Source: Baffinella frigidus
Lineage: Eukaryota > Cryptophyceae > Cryptomonadales > Baffinellaceae
Reading direction: 5' to 3'
DNA length: 23,933 nt
Assembly: GCA_026770585.1 (NCBI GenBank)
Contig: MU647530.1
Location: 53,459 to 77,391 of the forward strand
Made by a program: the position numbers and the translations under genes. Shown here in pieces: positions 1 through 12,500 of the stretch (the stretch's first letter is position 1; every line of letters starts with the position of its first letter). The notes below the pieces were generated by a model. The model was not told the origin of the DNA. It searched no databases and worked only from the letters and a program-made list of their open reading frames with translations.

Positions 1-443
1 ATGGTCACGCGCTTGGCGTGGATGGCGCAGAGGTTGGCGTCCTCGAAGAGCCTGACGAGATACGCCTCACTCGCCTCCTGGAGCGCCATGATGGCGTGGG
101 ACTGGAACCGGAGGTTCGACTTGAAGTCCTGGGCGACCTCGCGGACGAGGCGCTGGAACGGCAGCTTGCGAAGAAGGAGTTCAGTCGACTTCCGGTAGCG
201 GCGGATCTCGCGGAGCGCGACCGTGCCCGGGCGGTAGCGGTGGGGCTTCTTCGCATTGGCGGTGGCAGGCGCTTGCCTTTTTTTGGCGTGCGAGGCGGTT
301 TTTTTGCGACCACCAGGTTGGCCGGGTCCGGGTACAACGGACCCGCCGGAGGAGGTGGACTGGTACGCGGCCTTTTGTGCGACATCCTTGCGGGGCCCGA
401 CGCCTTTGGAATTCCTACGGGCGGTCTGCTTCGTGCGGGCCAT
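1..443 (-). CDS. H3: Histone H3, divergent viral-type variant, 3' end off window
   Basis: This gene encodes histone H3, the nucleosome core protein that pairs with H4 and wraps DNA. The start is the ATG at 443-441, and 147 full codons are visible with no stop before the left edge. After Met the tail begins ARTKQTAR, and the fold begins at [19 protein letters not shown] (about residues 65-83). It continues through [26 protein letters not shown] and [10 protein letters not shown], so only about 16 C-terminal residues are missing. By canonical numbering K4, K18, K23, K36, K56 and K79 are kept. K9 is R, S10 is N, K14 is V and K27 is Q. G102 is replaced by R. About 29 extra residues, rich in G, S, P, K and R, sit between A25 and R26. 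The core is close to eukaryotic H3, whereas the tail is remodelled. The family call is near certain. A viral origin is inferred from the neighbours; a divergent cellular variant is the alternative. Confidence 0.96.
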   Translation of the reverse strand, partial: MARTKQTARRNSKGVGPRKDVAQKAAYQSTSSGGSVVPGPGQPGGRKKTASHAKKRQAPATANAKKPHRYRPGTVALREIRRYRKSTELLLRKLPFQRLVREVAQDFKSNLRFQSHAIMALQEASEAYLVRLFEDANLCAIHAKRVT

Positions 444-522
444 TGGATTGTTCTACACAGATGCGTATCGAGCTCGTGTTGACGTTGCTTTAATACAAAC
501 ACATGCTACTCACCACATAGAC
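444..522 (-). promoter_or_regulatory. Short intergenic gap, presumed H3 promoter and 5' leader
   Basis: Only 79 bases separate the stop of the giant gene (TAG, 525-523) from the H3 start codon. On the minus strand it contains an AT-rich stretch (about 486-500) that could serve as a core promoter element. It also holds one GTTGAC hexamer (plus-strand 478-483), the same hexamer that is clustered upstream of the PHD gene at the other end of the window. Assignment as a promoter is by position only. Confidence 0.4.
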
Positions 523-3500
523 CTAAAGATGACTCAAAATGAACGCAGACATAGCAGTTCTGACAAAACCGATAACGATCTTGAGTCCCAGGGCGATGGC
601 GAGTGGAAGCGCTGTTGCGACAAAGAAGACAATCACTGCCAACGGGATCACTTGGTATAAACTTGTCAAATTGCAGAAATGGAACCCCTCGATTATGTTC
701 GTGTCTCCCGAAGCGAGGACGATTCGAGACCGATACAAGGCGCGTTCTATGTTGGAGGCCGTCGATCCAATAACAGTCGAAATTTGATTCACGTTGTCGG
801 ATAAGTAGTTTTGCACCTGTGTGCACTCAACCGGGAAGTAATCACACAACATCCAGGCGACGTTCGAAGTCCAATCCCGGAAATAGAACGGTTCCTTTTC
901 ACATGAGACTATACAGCTTGATGGTGGAACTGAAATTGTCTGGTCGTGAACACAGTTCAGGATTGAATTGGGTAAAACAATCTTTTTTGGTAGCCAGTAG
1001 ACTACATCGGAAACCATCGTTTCAAAAAAGCAAACTGGGACGAGCGGTGCACATGAAGGCGCATATGAAAAGCTGATAAATAGAGTCACGTATCCAAAAC
1101 CTATGAGCGAGATCAAGGTGCTGACCACGGGAATACCCGTAAATGACAGTACCGATCCGAGTATGCTCAGTGATATGATGGCTATGAATGCTGATGTAAA
1201 CACCGAGTAGTGATGACTTGAGCAAAACATGATTGCCTCTACGTCACATTTCAAGACCTTGGTCACAGTTGTTGCTAATTCAAACGCCAGACCAACAAAT
1301 GGAGTCTCCTTGATACCGGTCCTTGCTTGTAAGAGTACCACCGGCATGCTTACGTACCATGCAGCGTCTTTTTCGATGTACTGTGCAAATGTGGAATTTT
1401 TTATCGGTGGCTGTTGCTGTTGCTGCTGCTCCTGTGCCTGTTGCTGCTGCTTGAGTTGGTTTCGAGATTCGCCTTGTTTGTTCAAAAACTGCCACGTGTT
1501 TGAAAAGAAGAGGAGTGGGCTGTAAGACACTTGCGGCCGCGGTGGGTTTTTTTCTTCGTCGAACGCGACATGAAGGAGTGAGGTCGCTTTCTCGATTGCT
1601 GTGTACGTATTTGTCGCCAGGTTGCACGAGTTGTCAGGATCCCAATAGACGTATGTGATCGGCCAGGAAAAATCACCGCGGAAAAACTCTTTTGCGGCCG
1701 CCTCTGGAAGGATTTGGACGACGCCATCTCCCAACGCTACATCTTCACTGTATCGCTGGACCGCGTTCATGCGACTGACGAAGGAGTCATCGACCAAGCC
1801 CAGGAGCGAACGGGACGGGTTTGAATGCATGACTGGTAGTGGTGATGGGGATGGTGAAGATGCCAACGATGGCTGCATCGTAGCAGATGATGTCTTGAAG
1901 GTCATCACCTTCTTGGGAAGTTTCTTTTTGGTGTAAGGCTTTTCGGAAGATACTGTATCGTCCGTCTTTTGCAACCAATGAGAGCGTGCAGTGTGCGTAT
2001 GCAGTATGGAATGGCCCAAAGCTGTCTCGTACCGCCGCTGGCGGCGCTGTTGCGCCTGCAACCGATTGGTTTGGTTCACGGCTGCGAACACGGTCGTCGT
2101 TTGCCCTGTCCGATGGCCAGTGCGACTGGGACTGCGCACGGGGTTGAAGTTGAAGATGTATGTCCACATTGAGGCGGTGAGGTGGCGACTCATCCCGCGA
2201 GAGAAGTCATCGAGCAGACTGGTTGTGTTGGTGCTGGTGGTGTTGGTGTTGGTGGTGTTGGTGTCGATGCTGTCATCACCAGGAGCTGCAACCGCTGCGC
2301 GCGCCGCAGCCTGCATCGTAGCAAGCGCATTGGAAGACGCAAACGCCTCTATATTCGCATGTAGCCACCACTTGTGTGCGTCACGAAGGAGCACGCGTAC
2401 CGGCGCCATGTACGTCGAATGCAGTAGCGCTCGGACCCATATCCAGGGGCGCTGCAATACAGTGTACATGCGCACTGGGTGTGCCACGACGTCGGTTGCA
2501 AAGTCTTCGGGTCCCACCAAGAAAGTGTCCGGTATGAGGCTGCTGACGTTAGTGAGGTGTACAATCTCGATACCGATTGCACGCCAGCGAACACACGCGC
2601 GGAGCAGCTCCTCGTCCGAGATGGACAACAGTTTCGGTGTCCGCGTGGCCTTCTCGTCCACGAGTAGCAGGTGGGGGACATGGCGACAGGCGAGTGTCTT
2701 CACCGTAGACCAATCCGAGTGGAGTGCGCGTTCATATACCTCTGGTGGGATCACGAAGCGGTAGAAGGCGGATACGGGGTTGTTGGCGTCGGCAATCTGC
2801 AGAAGGCGGCGGCTGAATAGATTGTCCAACCCAACGGCGTATGTCGGGGCCATGCTCGGACCCATCTCGACACTGATACAGAAGCGTTGCGAGGCGTCGA
2901 GCATGTCACAGCGCGCCGTGGCGAGTTTCTTGCCCTCAATTCGGTACAGCGCGCTCGTCTTAAGCTCGTTGCGAGCTGCGGAGCCGAGCGCAACCATGCA
3001 CATCGAAAAGGGTGGAGTGAAGACGAGTTCACCACGTGCATTGTCAGCACATGTCGTGTAGCCGACCTCGCGCGTCGCGCAAGTGCAGTGTCCGACTGAG
3101 TCGCCGGGCGAGACGAGGCAGATACGGTTTGTGGAGCACTCCTCGCATGCAATACTCCCGAAGCTATCGCGCTCAAAGAAGTTGTCAACAATGTCACAGG
3201 TCGACCCGGAGAACCTACACTCGTCATTTGTGATACATGTGGTGCGCAAGAGTAGCGGGACACCACACTTGCAGGTCTTTGTGACGATGTCACAGCCATA
3301 ACGCGCTGCGCTCAACGTAGTCCGCGGACAGCTGTCACACGCCGCTAGTCCGGCTGTTTGCGACGACGCGTCGATTGGTCCAAAGAGTGTCGATACGTCT
3401 CGACCCATGCAAGTATCCGCGGCAGAACACGAAAGGCTCGACTGGTCCCCCAGGAAAGTGGAGTAGGTGGACCAGCAGCGCGTTGCTACGGGAAGGCCGG

Positions 3501-6500
3501 TCTCGGGTTCGAGGTCTTCCATAGGGAGCTGCAGGCCGGAGCATGCCATTGTTTCATTGTTGCAGTTTTGTGTGTGAAACTCCAGGATGGCGAGTCCGAG
3601 AACCTCCAGTGGCTTTCCTAGAAATTCGAATGAAACCATCCAGTTTCCCATGTCGAACAACGTAACACAGAAAAACTTGATCCACATTTCGTCAAACACC
3701 CATTGAACCGTGGTGCAAATGTCATCCAGCATCTGCTGGAGGGCCTGTCCCATACCACTTTCCATTATGAATTCAAAGATGAGATCACCCAAGGCCATCC
3801 ACATCGCCCCCATCTCCCGCATCAGGAGCTCCCAGTACTTGATGACCTGGCCCCACGCGTGCGGATTTTCGCTTGCGACCGCATTCGGGTCTACGGAATC
3901 GGCCGCTGAACCCATGAAGATGAAGCGCAGCAGGTTGATGCAAATCATGCCCGCAAAGTAAGCGATACGCATGAGGCGGTCAACGACGACCCGCAGATTG
4001 CGTAGAAGTTCGTAGACGATCTGCAACTGTGACGCCGGGCACTCTTGGACACTGATCGCGTTACTGTCTTGTACACTTTGGCTTGTGGTGTCTGCGATGG
4101 GGCACGAGTCGGTGTTCTCCGCGAGGTAGAAGGTCTCGACGGTCGCCTTCACAAATTCCTGGTTGGCAGCAGAGTAGATGCTTGGGACGTAGAAAAAGCG
4201 CTCCTCGTGACAGAGCCCTGCCGCCCGGCAGTTGGCGTCGAAGATGCGGTTGCGTGCGGCGGCGAGAACCGTACAGAACTGGTTCATGACACTGTCCATG
4301 TCGCAGATGTTCATTGGTGTCACGGCCTCCACGTTGCCGTCCTGTGAGGCTTTGTCGAGTGATGCCTTGCACGCGGAGACGCGAGACTCCGGGTCCAACC
4401 AGGTTTCCCGGTCGATTGCCTGCGTGCAGGTGCTGTTTTCTGGCCTGGCACAGCGTCTGTTGCAGTTGTTGCGGGTGTCCGTGTCGCACTGTACGCTGCA
4501 TTCTGGCTCGGCGCGCGAGCAGAACACCCACGGCACGGCCCACATTGTGACCTCTTCGGCAGGGATGTGCATCTCGAGAGTCTCTGAGGCTTCCGCAAGC
4601 AGCACCCGTGCGCTCTTCGGCGGAACCGGTGCCCCATCCGGTGCTTTGGTGCTTTTTTCCGGTGGAACCAAAGTGTGGAAAGGTTTATGTAGAAACAGAG
4701 TGTCGACGTCTTTGACGAAGGAGTCCCAAAACCTCTCTGGGACCCAGCTCGACACGTTGAAGACGCGTTCGAGGGCTTCGCAGGTGCCATTGGCTTTGTT
4801 GCTCGGGCCGCCGAACGCGCCACACAAGGAGGAGTGTAGCCTCTCGCGAAGGTTACCAGCAATCGCGCGCTCCGCGCTCTCACGATAAAGGACGCCAAAG
4901 CTGGTCTCGACGGGGATGCCCATGTCATCCTTTCCCGCTGTGAAGACGGGTGGCGCCGCACAACGCCCCTGGCAGGAGCGCCTCTCCGCCGGGTTCCAGG
5001 AGTAGCCGCGGGTGGCCGCGCCAGCGTGTGTCTGTTGTGTCCTTTTCGCCGTGCCCGTGTAACAGTCGCCACCTGCGACCTGCGTGTTGCGGTGATCATG
5101 TTCGCTATTCGCGACCGGGGTATGCTTCTGGTACATGTACTGGAAATCATGGATACGGTCGAGAAGGTTGCATTCAGACGCCGTGTGAGAGCTTCCGGCT
5201 TCCGGCGCTTCCGCCTTCCGGCTTCCGGCGCTTCCATCAGATGCAGCTGCATCTGCAGCTGATGCAGCTGCATCTGCAGCAGGTGCAGCTGCATCTGCAG
5301 CTGATGCAGCTGCATCTGCAGCTCCGATGAAAGACCCGTCGCGCAGCGCACCCCCTGTGTACGGCCAGTCGAGCTGGTCGGTGCACACAGCCTGGCTCTG
5401 TCCTCTGGCGACCTTGCTTGTGTGCCAACCACGTGCGTTGCTGCGCAGCATTTCGAAGCTGTGCCGCAGGCCACACGCATCGGCGGTCCCGATGGGCATC
5501 TGACAGTCTTCGATCGACGCACAGAAGCAGAACCCGTTGGACGTCTTCAATTTGGGGGCGTACACAAACGTGTTGGCCATGCGCGGCGCCTGGACGGTGC
5601 TACTGCGCTTCTGAGACCCCCCGTGCTGGCCGTTGTGTCGCGCAAACAGCACGGCCGCGCGGCGCTGGCTCGGCAACGACGGTCTGAAGTGTGATCCCGC
5701 CTGGCCCGAGAGGAACAGACGCTGCTTCATGGGACACGCCCAATGCAGAGGGGAGTCATCACCCGGGACGTCAGGCTCCTGCTCGATCGCGTCGCGGTGC
5801 TCCGCCTCGATGTCCCACGTGAGCCAGCGCTTCAGCGCGGTGCCGTCAGTGACCGTGCGCTTCAAGACTTTCAGACGATCCGAGACTGTCAGATCCGTGG
5901 CCACATTCCCGTGCCCACCGGCCAGCACAATGTCGTACAGGCGCAGAACACCCTCAACCGAGACAACAAAATGCATGCGGTGTCCACCGATGTCCGCGTC
6001 GTTGAGGTGTAGGAAGTTCTTGTCGATCCCCACGTCACTCGCAGTAAACGCCAGTGTGCGGAACAGCTCCCGGTGTGGTTGCACGAAGAGACCACCCTGC
6101 TCCCGGGTGTCTGCGTTGGGCGACACCGCAAAGGAGTAGAGGCTCGCGTGTGGCAACCCCACGGCACCATGAGCGGCGCCGCCACCGAGAACTCCCTGTG
6201 GATGCGTACACGCGCCGCCCACGGCGGTGGGCTTCAGGAAGCACACGTTGCTGCGAACAGCGGGGCGTACGATGCGTTTCGGAGACCAATCACCGTCAAT
6301 CGCAAGGCATCCAGGCTGGTCGTGGTAGAATGCCGATGCGTCCGTCTGTGTCTTGCACTCGACCGAGTTCACACACCGTGTGTCGATCGAGTCGACATTC
6401 GCGTCAGAGCGGCTAATGTCACACCCGGCGACCGCGCTGAAGCCACCCGCCGTCCACGGGTTGAACAGCTCGATCATTCCGTCCGTGTTCACGCGACACA

Positions 6501-9500
6501 CGGCGTCCCAGATGTCCGTTTCCTTGCAGGTATTGTCGAGGTCCATGATGTATTCGAAATGTTTCTCGCGCAGCACACGCTCGTTCTGCGCCCACGAGAG
6601 GAGTACGCCGCCGCTCGAACTCATGAGATGTGACGCCGATACATGAAGCAGCAGCGAATGGCCGACAGGCAGCACGAGAGGGCCCGTGGTGTTGTACGCT
6701 GCGTTCGCACGGTTACGCAGCGCGACAATCTGTTGGTTGTTGCTGCACTGCCCGTACGCGACCTGTGCGGTATTCAGTGACGGCTCGGTGCATGCCTGGA
6801 TGTCGAGGTATTCACGATTCTTTTCGTCTATTTTCTTCATCCCGGTGCGATCCTGCCATCTGAGCGCACGCTCTGGTGAGTACAAGGCAAAGTCCCAATC
6901 GGGGGGGTGTTGCATTGAGGCGGTTGGTGTGTACTGGATGTCCGACGCACGTGCACGCATACTGAACGCGTCGGTGTCGAACATGTCCCTCAACTCCGTA
7001 GCATTCTTTAGGAACATCTGGCGGTATCGTGCCATGGTCAGGTGCACGAGCAGTTGTACCGTGTCGAAAATAGACAGACCGTTTTGCGTACCCTGTAAAC
7101 TTGACTGGAGCTCATCGATGCGCATAGTCTGCCATTCACCCGCTTGAAAGTCCACACTCGCTTGCACCTTGGACACACCCTGAACACGACAGCCATGCAC
7201 CCCTCTGCAGTACTCACGGTTGGGCGCCGTGCGTGTGCACTCGCTGCAAAAGTAATACCCTGGGTGCACCTCAGTGGGTACACCGGCACAACCCTGCAAG
7301 CCACACGAGAAACCATCCATGAGCTCCAGGCTCAGTGACGTGTAGTCCAACGGCAAACTCACTTCCGTGACTTGACTGGGACTGCCTGATTTTCTGTGCT
7401 GTCCAAAGTGCACAGGCCCCTCACTGTAGTCAAGGTACGATTCTTTGTGGGTGGTGTAGTCTCTCTTGAATTCCGATGGTGTCGAATCATGGTCTTGCAA
7501 TATCTTAGTTATGCTCCGAGGAAACGTTCTATCCTTGTATGGTATACTGGCATCCATCTCCGACATACTGTCGGGAATGTTGCAGTTGTACCACGGTGGG
7601 TATTTTTTCGCACCGGTGTATGACGCAAGCACCCTGTGGTAAGAACACCCGTTTTTGTCGTCTTTGCAATACGCACACGTGTCTTTTTCTCCGTAGCCAG
7701 GGGTATACTTTTCATCGGTGTACCACGTCATGCGTGGCGGCCACTGCATCTCGGGTACCGGGCATGCGGATGGAAGAAGAGTGGCTGCAGCTGCGGCAGC
7801 ATCCAAATCTGACTGCCCGGTCTTGGCAACGCATTTTGTTCGGTCGGTGGGATGCGGCGTTTTGCCTCGATCACATCGATAACAACCGTTTACCATCCAT
7901 AGATCGCCACCCCGGATCATTCTTATTCCCCAATTGTGATAATATTCAATGTCTCCAGGTCTGCATTTACAGCAGTCACGACCGTCGCGACCGTCGCTAG
8001 CTTCGTAATCAGCGCAAGGGTAACCATCCGTGTCATCGGATGCTTGCCATGTTTCCGTATCCCAAGAGGCATAGCCATCCGCATCCCAGACCCGCACCCC
8101 CGACAGTGTATTCGTGGCCTGCATTCTTTCCGCATCAATGTTCTGTACCCACCCAGCCTTACAATCATGTTCGGTCTCCCATAGTCTTGGTTTGTCTTTT
8201 GCAGCCGAATACTCTGCAAAATAGTCGTCGTATGCACGTTCCGAATCTTCAACTCTATCTGCATTGTTGGCCAAGAGACGCCGCCCGGTGTTTGGTGCTG
8301 TACCCGGAATAGCTGTCACGATGGGCTGGTCATTGTCTACCCATTCTTTCGCGCGCGTCTGAGCGTCGCCGCGGTTGTAGAACTTGTTACCCCAGAAGAG
8401 TTTCTCATGTGTGCCGGAGTAAAGCGGATTCCGTCCAATGATAACATCGGGATCTGGACTGTACCCGTACGTTATGAGCCGCACCCCCACGGGAAGGCGT
8501 GCCTGCTTCCAGTGGTAGTTGGCGGTTGTCGAGAAGGCCGTGGTTTTTTCCTTGTTGAAGCATGAGTTGCCCGTCTCGTAGCACACACGGTTCGGGTACG
8601 GGTTCGGAATTGTTGCTGTGGCTGATGCGCAGCCGATTGCGATGCTTTCCTCGGTACATTTGAAACCATCACTGGACGGGGTTCTGGTTGGAACGGATTC
8701 ATCTGCTACGTAACACCTCTGATCGAGGAATGCGGCACGCTTTTTACCATTGGGAGCGGTAGAAGCACACACAGGTATCGTTTCTGCGTGATTGCTGGTT
8801 GTGGAGTGGTAACTTGTGCCGTGCCATAGCGTGACAAGTGCTGGACTATTATCCCACCTGGGTGCGTCGATGTTGATAGAGTCATGGACACTCTGCCCAA
8901 CACCCTGATATATACACGGCGACTTCGTACCGTTCGGCGAGAAGCCAAGCAAATTGTATGACCATATCTCACAACGGTCATCTGCGATCCCAGGAAACGT
9001 ATCCTGTATGCTTTTGGATAGATAGCCATTGGTGTCGATATCCGAGGTCCTGTCTATATCCAACCATGGTTGCGAGAAGAGCTCGATTTCTGGATCCCCC
9101 CACTGCGGAACCTTTGCGTTCAACAGGACCGGGTCTGTGAATGCCTGCACTAGACCCCCCCCAAACCCAGACGCACTCTCGAACATCCACAGCCTCACAA
9201 TATCAATGATGTCCAAGCCGTCGGACTTTGTAGGTTTCTCGGTCCCGCTGCTCGGCACACATTGTTCCTTGTTCGTGCACATAAATCCGTTGAAGTCTGC
9301 CTGGTTTGCGAGAATATACGCAGCCAGGGCATTTTCTCTGCCAGTGGAGTAAGTCGAATGCACCATGTCTTGGTAAAGTGTCTCATTGCAAGCATTCCTG
9401 AAGGTACGTCGGTTGGAACAAGTCGGTTGAAGCGGGACCGTTGGATTGCCCGCATTGAGCCGCGAGTAAACATCATATAATGATATATTACCCATCTGAA

Positions 9501-12500
9501 CCACCCGACTTCTAGCAGCCCAACGCAGTTCATCCATCGGGCGCAACGACTTTGCTGTCTGTTGCAGGAACGCCTTGAACGTGACCTTTGACACAGCTTC
9601 ATCGGCACCCTCTTTCGACGCCACCTCCATCTGCAACCAACGTTCCCATGCGGGACATTCCACGGAATCTGTGGCCGACACCTTTATCCCAGAGAGCAAG
9701 TGACACTTGACCCACCACATCGGCGCGACCTCTACCATAGAGTACTCTGCAAAGTGGTTTATCACTGAATTTGACCACACGGTCTTCGTCACGTGCGTGT
9801 CCGTGTCAGTATCATCCTTTACCACGACATCGTACGACTGTCGGGTCCGTGGCGTGCCGGTAAGCGATCCAGTGGCAAGACTTTCAGTAACGATCCTGGC
9901 GCATTCTAATCGCGTTTTGTATTCATCAATCGTGTCAAAGTCGGTCAGGAATAAATCGTTGATCACGGTCGTCAGCATGGCCCGCACAGTGGCGCGACCT
10001 TGCCGAGTGGCGTCATATCCTTCCAGCATAATGGTTTTAAATGCACTGACCCACGTCGTTGAGGGCACCTTGAGAATACAGGCGGACTTGAACTTTTCGG
10101 TTGTAGTAGAATCCGATGCAGAATTGCTGTTGGAGGTTGCAAGGAGGTTGAAGTAGACATAGACAAGGTGTGCGAGAGGTACGACGGCAAAGTCCACTAG
10201 ACACCTCTTTTGGACCGTTCTGCTACCGAGGTATGGGAACGAGAGGCCGTTCCCTCTTGTGTTACTTTTGTAAACCAGGCGCTCCGCGATGGCGTGGCCC
10301 TGTATGTCGTAGTTCGGCAGCGAACACTGTGGTATGTCCACACATGCCTGCAGTTTCAGATCGTTGAGAGGGAGACCACTACTCAGAAACCCGGCCTGTG
10401 GGTTGTCCATGTACTCCATGCGCGCGATCTTGACTCGGTGCCCGGGCCCGTCGCGGTAGTATGTCTGGTAGAGCGAACTGTAGCGCGCGGTGACTGGGTT
10501 GCCATGTTTGTTGACCAAAGCGGTAGGAGAGATGCGCTCGAGCGAATCAGAGATGCGCTCGAGCGAATCAGAGATGCGCGGCCGGCATAGCACATGGTCG
10601 TTGTAGTGCTGGAAGTCGCGGTCGCAGCGGTGTGCCTCTTGGTAGAGGACTTCTTGGGATGCAAAGATGTTGACACCGTCTACGTCCTCTTCGCGTGTTG
10701 TGTCGGTCCATTGCACGCTTTCACTGAGCGTGCAGAGATCATTGTATACCGCTTCGTTCGGACATTGCTTTGCAAAGACACTTCGGTATTCGAACCAGTT
10801 GCGATACGAGCAGAGACCGTGTGCCTCAAACAGGCCCGTGATGCGTCCCCATGGACTCTTCCCATACATATCCACGGTGTCCATGGAAGCGCCGTCGCAC
10901 GACTTGGCGTGCCACGAGAGGTCCACAGCCCCCCCTTGGAACTCGTTGACGATCTCGACCACGGGTAGCACACAGCGACCCTCGCCAGAGCAGAGCAAGT
11001 CAGCCGTGCAATGCGAGTGTTCCGTGCACTGCACATAGTTATCGGCGTTGGCCCACCCGTCTGTAGCAGATGCACCCGCCGTCTTGGTGACCACGCAGAC
11101 CCCGTTCATGCATGTGAAGGTCACGTCTGTGATCGACCCCAACGTGTGCATGGAACAGTCTGCGTCAGAAACGCACTTGTACAGCGGTGGCATACCGCAG
11201 CCGCCCCCGCCCAGCGTCCACGAGTCCGCGTGCGCGTCCGTGGGCAGCCCGAGGTCCAGCATCGGGGAATCCTTGGGCCAGACCGTTGTGCCATCGGCTG
11301 GCCACGAGGGGAGCAGTGCGCTCGAGCGCAACCGCGCGTGCTGCGTCCCGTTGGGGTCCCACGGCACGTGCAGTGGCGAGGTCGAGCACGCCGCATCTGT
11401 CCAGACCACACTGTCACGGTTCTCAAAGAGCAGCGGCACCGCATAGTCCACGTAGGTGTTTTTGCGCATGCGCGTGCACACGCGCATGTTGTTCTGTTCA
11501 CGGAGTGTCTGTGCAAATGTGTTCAGTCGACACATACCCGCGGCGCCTGCATGGTTCATCATAAGTGTCTCGTCTCGATGCTTGGTGTGCTGGTACCGCA
11601 TTGCGTGGCCTGCCGCGTCGTACTCGAATTGGTTGCTGAATGTACGGTAGTCAACGGTATGTTCATTTGCGGCATGTTGGTCAGCGCCCGGTGTGAGTGG
11701 ACTCGTGCAAGGGGTCGTTACGTGGAACCCCACCGGGTGCTCCCACGCCTCCGGCCACCAGTCGGATACCCCTCCACAGCTCGCACCCTCATCCTCTGTC
11801 CGCGGACCACTTGCGCGGTGCCACGGAACATGCGACTGGTCCGCGGACAGAGGATGAGGGTGCGACTGGTCTGCAACCGGCGGGGCCGGGTCTGCAACCG
11901 GCGGGGCCGGGTCTGCAACCGGCGGGGCCGGTCTCACGTACCGCTGCCAGAGATTCTCGATGTGCAGGCCAACTGCGCTGGAGTCGTGTGCGTCTTGTTC
12001 GTGTTTTTCGGCATAACGGTCACGTGCCTGCTGCACCGTCTTCCAGTGCGGGTCGTCTGGACTCGACCACTTGAGCGATAGAGTACGGCTGTGGTTACTG
12101 AGGAACGAAGACGGGTCCAGCACCGCCACACCTGCCATGTTGTCCTCGATGAATCCGACGGCCGAAATCGTGACTGTTTCCGATGGCACTGAGTTGTTAC
12201 GGTTGTTGCTGCCATGACACACGTGTACAACCCGACACGGGTCGAGGATGCGCAGCACCGCGGGTGCAGTGTCAGTTGCCTTACGGTGGTACACGGCGAC
12301 ACACGACGCACCGACCACGACAAAGCTGTCAGTACCCGGGAGAGACCCCGAGAAGGTGATACTGGTACAGTCTGGGTGGTTCTGAAGCAAACCATTGTTC
12401 TGGACCTTCTTGATGCGGTGTGCCGCAAAGACATTGCGCAACGCGCAAAATCCAAGCAGCTTTGTCTGTGTATGACACTTGCGACTCCACGTTGCCACGA

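Noticed and set aside
5-502. Minus-strand ORF of 165 codons and plus-strand ORF at 18-482
   Set aside because: Both overlap the histone H3 gene in other frames; the H3 frame has unmistakable family sequence, and the others are Arg/Ser-rich or acidic shadows.
4320-5522. Minus-strand ORF of 400 codons in another frame
   Set aside because: Arg/Ser/Thr-rich out-of-frame reading of the giant gene, with low-complexity runs from the 21-bp repeat; no family features.
11011-12081. Plus-strand ORF of 356 codons
   Set aside because: Antisense to the giant gene, Arg/Val-rich and extended by the repeats; no motif or regulatory context.
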